Made by a program: the position numbers and the translations under genes. Of a stretch of 64,000 nt of DNA, positions 1 through 13,633 are shown piece by piece. The DNA comes from Isoetes taiwanensis. Lineage: Eukaryota; Streptophyta; Lycopodiopsida; Isoetales; Isoetaceae. The notes under the pieces were generated by a model, which saw only the letters and a program-made list of their open reading frames with translations, was not told the DNA's origin and did no database searches. Where the stretch lies: the NCBI GenBank assembly GCA_021234155.1, contig JAJEKV010000080.1, positions 2,899,867 to 2,963,866 on the forward strand. The letters run 5' to 3'. How positions within the stretch are numbered: the first letter of the stretch is position 1; each line of letters opens with the position of its first letter.

Positions 1-300
1 TTCATGACTCCGGCGTCGTGGACGGTCGCCGGCATCAAAAAGACAAATGGGGGGAAGCAACAGAGACACCATGTCTCTAACTAGGTACACACTACCGAGA
101 CCCATCACAAATTTATCACTCTTGTGCTGCCATCCCCGCAAATGAAGGGATTTATATCCTTCACCGGGTCCGCACGATGCAAGATGTGACCAGCTCTTGG
201 GTATGAAGACCGTAGGGGTGTCTGGCATCAAGGCTTTCCCCTCCGGCCGAGAGGTGAACTTCCTGTCCGCATGTTTGACAATACCTAAAAGCGGGCATGC
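1..300. other. Left edge, nothing recognised
   Basis: No coding frame, RNA gene or repeat could be supported here. It probably belongs to the decayed transposase copy that becomes recognisable further right, but nothing in it proves that. Confidence 0.4.
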
Positions 301-319
301 TTTTGAGGTGGAATAATGA

Positions 320-2815
320 TCTAGTTAGGGTTTGTGGGGTGAAGGTGTCGGAAATTTTAAGTGCAGCCGCTGGAACAAAGATGATACCCTACGCCGAGCC
401 GTGGCAGCTCGGAGATTCAAGCATCCGCAGTACGAGAAGCGTAAATACACCTTCCATTCTCGTCGGCCAAAGAAAGCATCAAAGCCTCCAAAGTTAGATC
501 GGCTAACAAAAATGAAGCCATCTTGAGGTATAGGAAGACCATGTGTTGCAAACAGAGATGTTGTGAGAAATTCAGTAGGGATCAAGCTATAAACATGCGA
601 AAGGATTTCTTCGCCATGAAATCGAGTGACAGGACCACTTTTGTGTATGACATGTTAGGCAACAATATGAAGGGTAGAAGGGTTCATCGACTAGTCTTGC
701 AAGGCATCAGTGTCTGCGAGAGAGCTTGGTATCTAGGTCTTGGGATTTCAAAGTCGGGGTATCTGAAGTGGAAGGCAGAATTCCGCTCCGGTGCTCGAAA
801 GGCCGAGCATGGCAATTCAGGCACTATGAAAGCACGTGCGGCCACCTTGGCCTCAGAGGCTGTTTTTTCCATGTTTGTGAAGGAAAATTGTGAGTCCTTA
901 CCTCACCGTAGCAGGAGGAATGATGATGGGATTCGAGAAAACGTGAGGAAGTTGCCTGCTATGTTTACGAAGACATGCATTCTCGAAGAGGTCAACGCTG
1001 AAGTGATGGCACTCACAAGCAAGAAGGTATCTCCGACAGGATTTCATAGGACGTGGAGGCGAGGCTTCAAGGACGCCGGATTGCTAAGAAGAATGCATTC
1101 TCCAAGTGTGACACTTATGGGGTTATCCGCACGGTTGCCAAGACCAAGGATGAGGCCGAGAGGAGAATATTGCATGATCGAGAAGGGCACATAGACTAGA
1201 GCAGCAATCATGTCGCACCCAAAGATCGGGTCATGGAGATCCTATCCCAATGTGCATCCTCGAGACTTTGTATGTATCATTCACGCACAAAATGGATCAG
1301 CAAAGACTATGATTCCAAAGTTGTTCGATTCCTCGCGAAGTCCCTTTGAGACTAGATAAGCTAAAGACTTCATTGACAGTGCACTTACCCACGCCATGGG
1401 AGAGGGTGCTATGGAAATTTTGCTTTGATCCGTGGGTCGACGACTCCAACTTCCATGTAGGTTCTTTGAATAGTATTTTGAAAAGGTTGAGCTGCCTAAT
1501 GAGTTTGCAGGAGGCCATCTTGCAATCGCCTGATCCATCAGTCCCAGATTGGGCCGTGGCCTTTACGTGACAACCACCGCGCTTAGCGCCCAAGTTGTCG
1601 CCCCGAAGAGCATCCCCGCTGCCATCCCTCAACCTGAGGGACCCTCATTGAAGCGTCTCCCCTCGCAAATTGTCAAGGTAACTAGACAATGCATCCGGAC
1701 AAAACAAGAATAGGTATGTATTCTCATATCTTTCATACCTTGTATATCCGGGTGTTTTCGAGGAGATTGAGTTAGGGTTTTATGATGCCTGGCCATACAC
1801 ATGATGATATAGATGCTATGTTTGGTAATTTTTCATCTACCTTCAATCTCAACACGCCAGTGCCATATGTTGTTGATAAGGTTCCAGATTGGAAAGGTTT
1901 CATAGAAGGGTATATCCCTGATGGGGAAGATAGATTGACAGTCACACCGAGCCTCGACCTTTATGTTTGCTATGAATGGTGACTGGCCCGCTATGTACCA
2001 TAAGGCTCGTCCCGACGCTAAGGGATTGGCTACCTCACCGGTGGAATAAGAATGTGGAAAGAATGAGAGGATGGAAAACCCCTAATGCCATCCGGAACCA
2101 AGATGCTAGCACCTAAGAGCTCTGTGAAAGACATTGGTCAGCTCCAAACAAGATCCATAAGCATATCCTCCATTGGGTCGCATGCTCGACGAACAAGAAG
2201 GGCACACCGAGACGGCCAAATATACAAAGCATACAATTTACTACGCGACAATTGAATATTGGATGGGACTCTTGGAGCATCCGAGTAACATCACCAACGT
2301 GGAAGGTCCTTACGAGGACTTTTGGCCGCCAGACTAGGCAAGATAGACTTGACGCATTCGATGTGGTGGGCGTGGTGGAGCCAATTGCAACCATCACTCC
2401 CGCTTATGTTGGTCCATTGAAGGATAAGCCCGCATCGCAATTCAATCCTTTCAAGGATTTGAAGAAGGGCATGTTTGTATTGGCGCCACGATGATGTCTT
2501 GTGCCCAACATGGCTAGGGTATGCTACGTGAGAAAACCCCAAATGGATGATAAGAAAGACAACTTCTCGAGACTATCCGTGTCACTTGGTGGGAGCCTGT
2601 CCCCTGTTAGGGAACCGTGTGTTCCCGTACCAACTATGTCAATTGTTGGAAGAAGAGATGGAGGCCGACCACTGCTAGTGACCACATTGAGATAGAGAGT
2701 ATTGACTACGCTTGGAGTTCTTCAAATAAGAAGAAGCTACCAAACACTGTCAAGATTCCCACACTTGTTGCAGAAGCATATGCGACACTTGCCGGGGATG
2801 TATGTTAGTGTTATC
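320..2815 (+). pseudogene. Decayed DUF7869-type transposase-like gene
   Basis: Several frame-broken blocks on the + strand read in family order. At 540-660 a Cys-rich start (CCKQRCC) is followed by a helical stretch, then blocks to 1195. Around 1091-1190 another frame carries a KCDTYG motif, so a frameshift separates the two. Near 1290 a MDQ motif with an AKT-like continuation appears in shifted frames. At 1785-1830 is GHTHDDIDAMFG, the strongest family mark. Blocks to about 2700 may be the C-terminus. I recognise the order MDQ, (lost block), GHTHDDID from a family of large eukaryotic transposase-like proteins called DUF7869 in Pfam, as I recall it. The motifs fit an RNase H-like DDE nuclease, but that is inference. 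Many stops and frameshifts mean no functional product. A relative lies at 34-36 kb on the other strand. Confidence 0.6.
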
Positions 2816-4800
2816 GAAGCGTCTCTTTTATAAAAAGTCCACAATTCAAGGTATTGTCCATATTTAATGAAACTGTGCTTTGACATGTAAGTTCAGAAAT
2901 TATGCTCCAACAAACTTAAATGTATTAGCTGAATACCTAAAAAAGAGTGGAAACTTTTGTGCTCACTATCCATATTAGGGTTCAATACAAAACTATAGTC
3001 TCTCGTTCTAGATTTGACAATACAGTTTTCTTTTTTTTCCTCCTTTTGGAGGGCTATAATATAAAACTTGGGTGCAGGCAGCTTCCAAATCAATATCTTA
3101 ACGTGCTGCCTCAACATCTTACAATCATTATACACCTTGAACAATATATTTCAACATGGCAATAAATCTATTTCAGCACTATAAGAATCCAATTATAGAC
3201 CGTAAATAATTTACATGAGAAGCACGTTGCAGATGTAACTTTGAGCAATTCAGTTCCCTATAAGAGTTCCTAAGCAATAATGCATGAAGTTTGAGCTCCA
3301 AACAAAATAATGCATGAAGTTTGAGCTCCAAACAAAATCCGGATCTTGAAAGAATCTTGAAGAACCAAAGCAAGCAACATTGAAAATTGGGTTTCATGGA
3401 ATAAAATAACGGCTAAGGTTAGCCAAATGGCTATTTTGTAGCAATTTTTCCAAGAAAAATGGCTAAAGTAAATGGAAAAAAGGCCCAAAAAAAAAAGAAA
3501 ATTTTAGCCCAATTTTTTTGCCGCCCAAGTGAGTTTTTAAGTTGAATAGCCAAACCTTTACCTCCAGACATATCCATCAGGACATCGATTAGCTAAACCT
3601 AAGACAGAGTGGGCTTGGAAAAATGGATAGATTAGCCCGAAAGTCAACATCAATGTATGTACTAACTTTAAGAAATTTCAAATAGGGTTTATATTTTTCT
3701 TTTTTTTTTCCCACTTTCTTTCTTGTTCCAAGTATAAAGTTGAAGAATTAGAGGAAAAGGAACAATGTAGTTCTTTTTTTTTTTTAGGTTTTTGAACATG
3801 TTCATGTATTTACAATAAGTTCAATGTCTTTGCCAAAATGCTTGGATTTTTTTAAATTGCTATAGCGTGATGGCTAATATTTACCTTTCCATTTTGTGAA
3901 AGTTTAGCCAAAAGCAAGAAACTGTGATGGAGAAAAACTATTTAGTTTAGCCAAGTGTTAGAAATTTCTAGCCCCAATTTGAAGGTAGTTTAGCTAAACC
4001 TATTTTGGCTACACTAAAATATGGGAGTAGTAATTTATTCCATGTTGGGTTTTGCGTTCAATCTATGTTAAAGAACCTTGAAGAACCAAAGCAACATTTG
4101 AGTTTTGGAACATTGAGAGAAAAGGTTGTTGGAAAACTGAAATGCTAACGCAACCTTAATAACATTGCAGGTTCCTAAATTATGCCCATCAACGCTGGGC
4201 GTCAGTATGACTAAAATCCAGCGGATCCATTTGATCCATTGGGCCATTGCCGGATCCTAAGCGGCTTCTACCAATTTGAGCGGCTGGGCAGAATGAGCGA
4301 AAGCGAGGGAAAATGAAAGCGCCAACAGCCGGATGATCCACATTCGTGCTTTTTTTTTTTATAGCTATCTATCTATCTATCTATCTTTTCAAAATAAAAA
4401 TATTATCTATTTTCTAAAATACATGTTGGCATCAAGTTGTTCCTATACATAACAAATGTAAGATGTGTGGCATTCTTCCATCACAAATTCGTCATGATTG
4501 TACTCTAGTGTCTTGGTAGTTTGCTCTCATTTTTACGATTCTCCATATACCGGATGAGACACGAACTAGATGTTGAGAGAGCCAATAGCACCTGATGGCA
4601 ATCGGAGTGCTGGCGACCGTATGTAATTATCTTAGTGCCGTCTGTTGTTTGTTTGTCCCGATTGGGAACCTTATACATGGGTATTCCTTGCTTTTTTTCT
4701 GACATTTGCATCTTTCCTATTATCTTTCCAATAAAGAATAAAATACTCCCAACAATGTCCCCGAGATTGCCCCTTGAAGAAAGCTTGTCTATTCAATGCA
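2816..4800. other. Non-coding stretch with small repeats
   Basis: AT-rich DNA with no supported gene. It holds a 31-bp unit repeated twice in tandem (about 3279-3342, core ATGCATGAAGTTTGAGCTCC), homopolymer T runs, a TATC tetranucleotide run near 4362-4385, and a possible MITE at 3395-4044 described in the findings. Confidence 0.5.
3395..4044. mobile_element. Possible MITE
   Basis: CATGGAATAAA at 3395-3405 is matched by its exact reverse complement at 4034-4044. Inside, AGCC/GGCT-rich motifs (GGCTAAGGTTAGCC on the left, TTAGCTAAACC and TTTTGGCTA on the right) recur in opposite orientations. The size and AT-richness suit a miniature inverted-repeat element. The inverted repeat is short and I see no clear target-site duplication, so this is weak. 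Confidence 0.25.
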
Positions 4801-4824
4801 CCCATGGTTGTTTTTACTCAAGAC

Positions 4825-5150
4825 TATTAGCCATGAAGGAAGGGGAGTATAGAGAGCAAGGATCTATCAGCGAAGGGCGATGTTTACAACTTTGGATATG
4901 TGTTGTTTGAGCTTGCCACTGGGAAAAGAAATTATATTAAGTTGATTAACTGGGTAAGGACTTTAGTTCGTGATAAACACAGCCGCAAGGCACTAGATGG
5001 CTTTTAAGTGAAGAGTCTACTGAGGAAATGCTTGAAATGTTGCGAATTGCATATTTATGTACTGCTGAGCACCCTTCGAAACGACTTACAATGCAACGGG
5101 TTGTTGGTTTGTTGAAATACTTGAAGAAAAACCAATCAACTTGCTAGGGC
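4825..5150 (+). pseudogene. Receptor-like kinase C-terminal fragment
   Basis: In one frame from about 4865 the + strand reads KGDVYNFGYVLFELATGKK, the plant receptor-kinase subdomain IX region (usually SDVYSFGVVLLELLTGK). Further on, in another frame, it reads [21 protein letters not shown] and then a MQRVV-like stretch, the usual subdomain XI end of LRR receptor kinases. Frameshifts and stops break the frame several times and no N-terminal kinase lobe or LRR region is seen next to it, so this is a decayed fragment. A poly-T run that probably marks a LINE insertion follows at 5218. Confidence 0.7.
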
Positions 5151-5217
5151 CATATTTATTACTGTATTCCCTTGAGTTTTTTCTTAAGTATGAAAATATA
5201 TGGATGTTGGGATTCTC

Positions 5218-5590
5218 TTTTTTTTTTTTTTTTTGATTGAAGGCTATATATATTTAAGTATTAGTTGAATATACAAAAAAACTTTTTTCAAGGGAAGTAT
5301 AACCCTGGCGAGAATTCAAGACTGCACTGATTATAAAGTAACAGAGATCAAAAAGTTCAAGAAGTTTGTAGACATATCATGAGTTAGTGAATTGATTTGA
5401 GATTCAGGTTGCTGCATTTCCTTGCCCTCCCTTTGAGAGTAGTGTGGAAAGTATAGTAGATGCACAAGCAGGTATCCGCCTTAGCCATATTATATCTTCC
5501 TTTGGCGTCTTTGGCCTTGCAAATCAGCTTCCTTCTGACATTCAAATTCTGGTCGCAACAGCAACCACAGGTACACAGGGTATCTCCATG
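5218..5590 (-). mobile_element. 3' end of LINE-1 copy, left of the CACTA insertion
   Basis: A 17-base T run at 5218-5234 is a poly(A) tail if read on the minus strand. From 5590 down to 5384 the minus strand is open for 69 codons. That frame is the same as the open minus-strand frame on the far side of the CACTA element (26962-27090) once one ATG target copy is dropped. I therefore read this as the 3' part of the LINE described at 26965-29494, cut off by the CACTA insertion. TTGGGATT at 5207-5214 recurs at 29495-29502 and may be the LINE's own target-site duplication. Confidence 0.5.
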
Positions 5591-6030
5591 CACTACAAAA
5601 ACGTTGAGCCTTTTCGACGTCTATATCGACCTTTGAACGTCGATGCAACGCCGATCATCGACGCTCAAAGGTCGACGGTAAACCTCTATATCGACCGACG
5701 ATCGCCGATCGTCGACCAAAACCGCCGAAATATGTGTCGAAAATAGCGGGCGCGATGGTCGCATTTATGGATGATCGATCATCGACGACCGGACGTGGCG
5801 ATGCCACGGGTGATGCCATCACTGCCGCCCAGTCGTTATCGCCCAATCAACGCCGATGATCGACGCTCACCGGCGTGCCATGGTGGCGTGGCGCGCAACA
5901 CCGGAGGTTCGGCAGGCGGCGGCGGCGTGACGCCAGACGCCGATGATCGACGCTCATGCGAAGGACGGCAAAAACCCATCGCTACCATGCCGTGGCGTGC
6001 CATGGTGGACGCCGATCATCGACGTCTCTA
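5591..6030. repeat. Left CACTA subterminal palindrome array
   Basis: About eight copies of a GATCATCGACG / CGTCGATGATC motif, complete or partial, lie within 440 bp of the left end (for example near 5651, 5775, 5858, 5940 and 6008). The centre base is variable (CGATGATCG, CGATCATCG). In CACTA elements such subterminal repeats bind the element's own regulator and help pair the ends. The unit here is itself palindromic, so each site can bind a symmetric dimer. Confidence 0.8.
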
Positions 6031-6090
6031 AATATTAAAAAAAAATTAAAAAAATTAAAAAAATTAAAAAAATTAAAAAAATTAAAAAAT
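6024..6090. repeat. Short A/T tandem repeat
   Basis: Seven or so units of ATTAAAAAA directly follow the left subterminal array. Simple-sequence expansion, no further meaning seen. Confidence 0.8.
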
Positions 6091-9000
6091 TTAATGGGTG
6101 CAATTTAAGACTAAAGACTTCGAATTTTATTTATCAAATAAAATATTTGGAGAAATCTAAATTAATCAATTAAAATCTAATTAAAAACAACTAAAATCTA
6201 AATTAATCAATTAAAATCTAAATTAATCAATTAAAGATCGCTTTTAAAATAGACTTAGGTATCGAGGCGCATTAATTTAATCAAAATATAAAAAGTAGTG
6301 AGAAAATATACTTTCAAAATCATATTCAACAAAAGTTAATGTATCATTGAACTACAAAATACTTAAAGTCTATTCACCACATTTGGAGTTGGAGAATAGC
6401 GAGACATAACATAAAAAATCGAAGAGTTCAAGTTTGCGCCACCGTGATGACCTCTCGCCTTCCCTCGTCGTCCCCGCCATGAAAACATATCACGGCTTAA
6501 AGCTAAATACTTGCAAAGAATTATGTAGTGAATAATACATACATCACCCTTTTCACCAAGAGCGATTCGATGGTCGCCGCATTGCCCAAATGATTAGCCC
6601 TTTCACATCATCTCTAGTCACCGGCCGCTTAAGGATTGTTTGGCACAAGTCGTTAAAATTACTATAACCACCAGATCCAAATATGTTGGTAGCATAGCGC
6701 CGGATTCTCAAGTCGTACCTTCTTTGCCAAAGCCGGGCCGAGTTGTCGCTTACTCCTCTCACCGACAATATGTTGGCCTTGCAAGATCGCAACACAACAC
6801 AAGTCCTTAGTCCCTTTATATAAATCTAGATATACGCCTACGACTTGTGCTAAGCATTAGAGATGTACTACTTAATGACGCTTCGCTCATCCAATGGGGT
6901 CGAAGCCGCTTCTTCTATCTGGACATTTTCCATATCAAGATGTTTTATCACCGTTTTTTTCGGTCGGTCGGTTCCGCATAACGAAATCAAACATGAGTAC
7001 CATATTGATCAATGATTAAGAACAAGGGAAGGTAATACCTCATGGCTTTAACATGTTGACCAGCTCGCCATCACGCCTTCTTGACATCTCTCCTGCTTTG
7101 AGCTCGTGATATTCCTCCTCTAGCCTATTCCTTAGTTCTATTTTCTCCTGATCAAATGAGTCATCCCTCCAAGTACCCTTTGTGGACGTTGGTAACAATG
7201 TTGTTCGTGAGGGCATTCAAATCTCCTATGAAATTCCTCTCCATCTTTAGTAGTGCCCAAATGAAACTTGTGTTCGCTTCACTCAACAAAGAAAATCGAC
7301 TTCAAAGTTAATACATATGAATAGGTGTTAGTGAACCATAAATTACGTGAATTGAAGATGAACTCACTCATATAAGAAGTGGTGTGCACGCCTGCTGGGG
7401 TCCGTAAGCCTCTCTAGCTGCTGAAGAGGAAAGCCTGGGACCTTATTTTGCCGCCGACGCCATTACCGACGCCCTTCGGGAGGTTCCCCGAGGCTCACCG
7501 ATATTCGCCAAGTGTAGGCAAACCTATGTCGAAATGGAACACCCCTCGCCTCTAGTTGCGACCAGTGGCCCTTTGCACCGCGGGCGAATTCTTCAGCGAC
7601 AACGCCGCTGATCGCCGAACCGGACCGGCTTCTGGTGGTGGTGTTTCTTTCTTCCCGGCCGAGACTATAATGCGATATGACGGAGATCCATACCGAGATC
7701 GTGGATCCTCGTCCCCCGAGATGAGCCCTCGCCTCTTATTCTTCTTGGTGCGGTTATGTTTGGGGTTGGTACCCAAACAGGCCCCAAATATAAGGGTGCA
7801 AACCAAGCACACGAAGAAAAGAACAATGGTGGATATGCACCCCACATTTAGAAAAATATTTATTAGAATATATTAGAAATAAACTACTAACCTAAATGTT
7901 AACCTAGCTAATAATGCATACCAAATCCAAGAAAATGGTTTAGGTGGCGGTGGTGGACTACGTCCAACCAAGTACTTCCCCAAACGCGGGCTAACGCAGG
8001 TTTGTTGTCGCCAAGAATGTTGTCAATCCACCAAAGTAACAAATGGGTTGGCAACCCATAGTAGGTCACGCCACTAAAGCTCATAATTGCCGACATGCAC
8101 AAGTACCCCTAAGTTATTAATATTGAGTGTGTTGAATGACATATTAAGAAATTAAGAAACCTTAATTACATAGAAATTTCATTGCACATTTAACAAGCTT
8201 TGTTTTATTATATTGACGTAATAAAAGTTTGACGATATTAACATGGCTCGACTTACAAATGTCTTTAAATATTTACTAGTTACACAACGCTCTAGACAAG
8301 GTATACAATGTCTAATTCATTCTTTAAGTGCTTGCAAACAACAACTTTGACATCTCCAAGACATCCATGCACTTCATATGTCGCCTTTGTCTCACAACCA
8401 TGGTAGAAGATATTCCAACACTTCAGAAAGGCTTCAACAACTTCAAGCTTTGCATCGTTGTGTGAACATGTAATTAGCGTGATGAGCCATCATTCTTGTT
8501 TTTGCTCCTCCAACTTGTCAAGACGCCTGTTGGTACATATGTGTTGGATTGATGTATTGGCCATTGTCGACATTGTTAAACCACTCCATTCGTCGTGATA
8601 GCTTGCACAAAATCAAGGAGCATGTCATAGATGTATCCCAATGCATAGACATCTTGAATTTCGCCCCCAAACACGATCATCATCCTTCGATTTCTCAAAG
8701 ACACTTTTCTCGTACCAAGGATATTTCGCTTGTCCATCCGAAAGTCGATGATATTGGCTCTTCAACACGGACGACGTTCTTTGCAATAATAATGTAATGC
8801 GCCCTCCCAATCACCAATTGCCACCCAAACATTTGTGTACTTGTCGTCAAAATGTAATTTGACTCTTTTGCAATTGAGCTTTATGTGAGTAAATGGCCCT
8901 TGTGGATCTCAAATGACACCTTCGCTAGGGCAAGAGCTATCTCTGAAACATACCGATATACAACTCTCATTCGAGCCCTAACTTCAAATGGATATGTGTT

Positions 9001-10900
9001 TGGGAGGCCTTTTTTTGTCGTGTGGGCTATTGGCGCTTGACCATCTCCTATAACGTGAAAGGTCATGAGGTAAATAGTCAAACAAGTGTGCAAGTGTTTC
9101 TCCATTCATAAATGGTAGAATCACCATTGGCCCTATTGTACCCCCAAAATAGAGCTAGCAACTTCATAAGCAAGTCCAATGGGTGTAGCCGGTCAGATGA
9201 TCTGGACTCTTGAAGCGTATATATTTTGGGCCTTCTCATATGACATGCTCCTATCTCCCCTTTATAAACCCATCCAAAGATAGAACTTCATCATCTTGGA
9301 AGTGTTGTGTTCCAATGATCTTGATTTGATATGTGTTATGAGTTGATCTCTCTTCAATCAAAGATCAGGCTCTACGGCCTCTATGGGTATGGGTTCAACG
9401 AAGATTGATGTCTTCATGTGATTTTCCAAAGAAAAGTGGGGCATGCTAGGCCCTCGCTCCCACTAGAGCTTCCCCTTGATGCAAAGCGTTTCTTATTATC
9501 TCCAACCGACGTGCATTGAGATCCTTAATGACATTCTTGTGATGATCCGTGACGCTTTTTTTGGAGGAATTCCAACTAGGCTACCCATTCCTCGACCACG
9601 AGCCTTTGCATTGGGACTTTGAAGTCGACCAATGGTTCAAACATGTCTCCAGTTCGACCATAGGGTTTCCAAGCATTGACTTTACATGTGTGTTCGGAAG
9701 AGATGTCAACATTTCCTTTCGGCCCGGCCATTTTGATGCTAACTCATTTTGACACTTCCTTTGGACATGCCTTACAAAATGGTCGAGACGTTGACCAGCT
9801 TTGCGTCTCCTCCGGGACTTTCGTTACATATCTCATTTATGAGCACACGCCTAATCTCACTAAGCATTTGTGTCTTCACATTTGGGGCCATACCTACAAA
9901 CCAAATTAAACTAATTTTATCGGCAATGCATAAAAAAAAATACAAAGAAAAAAGGATTCTCGGATTAACCTAAATACATTAGCAAATAAATTTACAAAGA
10001 GTAGTAGGTGAGCTTGGACCCGAAGCACTTAGTCCCTCCACTCAAGGTGGAGTCGACCATGCCCCTTGCCCAAGTCTCCCCAAGTTTTTTAAACCTAAAC
10101 AAAGCATTAAACTTAAACGTATTAAAAATAAATTCTTACCCGAATAAGTACAAGGTGTTCGCTGTCGCTCAAAAAAGCAACGCATTTTGTTAGGAGTTAT
10201 GCATGCAAAACAAGACATCCAATGGTTAGAAAAATATTAAACTAAGTAAGAAACAAAACATTGCAAGGTCGCTCATCGACCTTGCATTAAAAAAAAAAAA
10301 ACAAAAACAAAGGAAGTCGTCCTTCATCGAATTTTAAGAAAATAATAGAGGAAGAATCGAAGAGGAAAACGAATGGTGAAAAAGAATTCGAAGAAGAAGA
10401 ATGGAGGAGGAGGAGGAAGAAGAAGAAAAAGTGGAGGAGGATGATGAAGATGAAATAGAAGAAGAAGAAGAAATAGAGGAAGAGATGATGAGAGAAAGGG
10501 ATGTAAGAATTCGGAAAAGAATATAGAAGAGGGAGAGATTTGGAAGAAGGAAGAAGAAGCAAGAATTTGGAAGAACAAAGAAGCAAGAATAAAAAAAGGC
10601 ATGGCAAATATGAGGATAGAAACATTGGAAGGGATCAAAATGGAAAGGGGATGGAAGAATCAACTAAAAGAGGCCAAGATTGATGAGAATGGGAAGAACA
10701 AACAACAAGAATATAAATCCCTAAAACTTGGAAAAAAACAAGCATGGATTCAAAAAAAGAGATGGTTGATCCAAGCACATACCTTCTGGAGCTTCAAGAC
10801 CGATGGGCGCAAAAAATCGCCGGAATAAATGCTCCTCCAAGTTTCTTGCTTGCTCGAAATAGGTCACAGGTTTTCCGCCCTGTTCCGGAAATATTACAGA
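6091..10900. other. CACTA interior, unrecognised remnants
   Basis: No intact gene. Minus-strand stretches at 6553-6795 (80 codons), 7908-8102, 8625-8810 and 8881-9105 have ordinary amino-acid composition and may be exons or decayed pieces of an element-encoded protein. I cannot match any of them to CACTA TNP2 or to another family. 10003-10080 carries a diverged single copy of the repeat found four times at 25.9-26.3 kb. 10330-10660 is a strongly purine-rich strand (GAA/GGA runs) whose complementary frames give only Phe/Leu/Ser-rich shadows. Confidence 0.4.
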
Positions 10901-10904
10901 GCAA

Positions 10905-11005
10905 CGTCGATAATCGACGTCGCGACGTCGATAATCGACGTTCAGTATAAACGTCGATGATCGACGGATATACCGACAAAACGGTCAATATCGACGTTGG
11001 CCAAA
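10905..11005. repeat. Internal copies of the CACTA subterminal palindrome
   Basis: Three CGTCGATNATCGACG palindromes in about 65 bp (near 10907, 10926 and 10953) followed by an A run. This looks like an element end but lies far inside. It starts a segment of about 1.3 kb that is repeated at 22087-23372. Confidence 0.75.
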
Positions 11006-12240
11006 AAAAAAAAAAAGTTAATTGTACCTACAAAGGTTTGAATTGAAGCAAAAACCCTGACATCCAAAACCCTAGCCGCTTCAAATTTCTTGGTTGAGGC
11101 AACAAGAGCTTGGCCGCTTCAAATCTAGTTCTAGCAAGCATCCCAGGCGTCTTTGGAGCGATCTAAGGTTACATTTTGTATTTCCTTTCTCTGCAATCAC
11201 TCCTTGTTCATTATCGTTCTTCGCCCCTTATTTGTAGCTCTTTCTAATGTGAGGATGCAGGATGCCTCGCCCTACTATACGAATAACGCCATTGGAAAGA
11301 CGTTTCAGAGTATGGTTGATCGTGTGCCAGCCGCGTCACGAAATCCTCCAGGAACTATGCAGTTGCGAAGATGAAGCATTAGAGGAAATAGAATACCAGC
11401 TAGAGCTGTTGAAGAAGAAGAGAGATGAATACAATAGCTTGCCCGATAATACCGACCGCCAAGATTTGGAGATAAGTTGGCAAATTATGTGCGTGAGCTG
11501 AATTTCTTTGAAGGCATTATTGGATGTGCCGGCGACGACATTGAGTGTGAGGTCGTTCCTCTTCCACCTTTTGAGGCAACCTCACGATCTCGACATTTTT
11601 GCGTGATATTTGTACTCTAATCATAGTATTTGAGCCACATTGGATAAGTATTTGAGAATATTTGAGTATTTTGTTCAAGTTTTGGATCTTTATAATCGCT
11701 TATCTTTTGTTCTAGCATTTCTTATACTTATATTCTCTCTCATATTGTTAGATAGGCTCGGTCTTGGATTGAAGTGGAATAGCAAAGATCTCCTCTTGCA
11801 TATGATTAAGCGATTCATCTACATAGCATTGCAAAATCTCAAGATCCTATGCTCAAATTGAAATGTGCAATCTCACGTACATATCGGCGAATTGGTTGCG
11901 CTCGATGGGGTCCGGCTCTTTGGGGTAGGGTTAGGAGCTCGAATTTAACTCATGGCTTAGATAATGCTTTAGATAGTTGATGACAATCAAAACCAAAGAG
12001 TAGAGAAAGAAAAGGATGGAGCGCATTCTTGCCTAGATGATGACAAAGTAAACCAAGTATGTCAAGTATTGAACATGGAGATAAGGGTGGAACGCCAAAA
12101 TATTATTCCATTGCTGCATGGCTTAGATAAAGACAACATAAATGGTGTATATCCTAGTTCCTTTCTTTGAGAAATTGACCGTGACATGGTCACTAAGCGT
12201 GCCGCATTACACAGGCGCCACGCAGAATTAGAATCTCTGG
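10950..12240. repeat. 1.3-kb segment, copy 1 of a large duplication
   Basis: This stretch matches 22087-23372 almost base for base in long blocks, with small indels. Both copies start at a subterminal-type palindrome, run through the same A tract and the same short coding-like stretch (minus the same breaks), and both lead directly into a 1.1-kb unit that starts GATTTTAGGGTCCG. So a larger block, palindrome plus units, was duplicated in tandem inside the CACTA element. Confidence 0.85.
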
Positions 12241-13233
12241 GATTTTAGGGTCCGTGCTCAAGGCCGGCCAACACCCCCACTCCACGCCAAGTCACGGCGC
12301 AAGGTCCCACCGAATCGACAAGGAGAGGGCCTCCAAAACGAAACCCCTGGGCTGCGTGGTTCTAGAAGGGTTTGCGTTTTGGGGCCGAGACTTGGTTTGT
12401 TGCACTTGGGACCTGGCGAGAAGCCGCAGCCGGAATACGGAGCAAGGGGAACGACGAGCAGAGTTTGGGCCTGTCCTCCTCCGATGTGGCAAGTAGAAGT
12501 CGGGGGCTTTTGCAAAGGGCAAGACATTCATAAATTTGTACTTAATGCATTGTACGAAAATAAATTCTGATTTTTGCCAGCTGGATTCCTAATCCATCTC
12601 CAAAGACACAGCCCAATTTTCAAATTTTCTGAGAAGGTCTAGGTCAAAGGGTTAGCATTAGAACGGCTCGGGGCAGCCCGCTGCGTAGGCAACCGAGCCG
12701 CACCCTTCCCAAGTCAAACGAGGCCGATCTTGCAGGATCCTCACAAGAGGGGGGAGAGTCCGACCCCAAGAGGCGGGATCCAAAAAAGTTCCCGAGGCAG
12801 CCCTTCCTGGCAGCGCCCCCGGGTCGCACGCTAACGACCACCCTCCCGAGCCCTTCCCCTATCCGACCGCTTGGATCCTCCGCTCGGGGGCCTCTTTCGA
12901 AGGCCCAAAAGATTCCGTGATCGGGTCCCGGGAGAACTTGTCAAACCGGGCCTTGCCCCGAGGGTTGGCCTTTGTAGAAACCGCAGTTGTCTTGTCGCTC
13001 GCACTGTGGAGGCTCTGAATGGCAAATCGACCGCCAAATCGTCCGAATGGCCAAATTACCCTAGGGAGCAAGTTACAAGGTTGGTTTTGCAAAAGAAAGA
13101 ACACTCATGCCCTCCACGACAAGATATCTCAGCATCCACATCCTAGGCCAATTGCCTACGAGTGTGATGGAAGTGAGCTACTTTGGCGCTTCTTGGAGGT
13201 CGGGTGGTCTTTTGGCCATGGAACTTGGTCCCA

Positions 13234-13548
13234 GGGATAGGTTCAATACGCTGTACGTTTTATACGGAATACGTATGAATTGTATGATACAACACATTTT
13301 TGCCGATAAAACGTAAAAATACCAAGAAAAAAAATTCTGGCTGGAAGATTTTCGCAGACGCTGAAACCTTCTAATTACAGACGCTGAAGTTTTTTCGCGT
13401 CTGTAACAGTTAAAAATCAGCGTCGCAAAAAATATATATATATTTTTTTGAAATTCAAATTTTCGTCTGAACCTTCCGTTTCAGACGTCTTAAAGTTTTT
13501 TCACAGACGCATAAAACGAAGGTTTTTCGCAGACGCCAACCGTAACCA

Positions 13549-13633
<85 letters not shown>

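Noticed and set aside
10287-10663. Minus-strand Ser/Phe/Leu-rich frames
   Set aside because: Complement of a purine-rich low-complexity strand. Three overlapping frames are open for the same reason.
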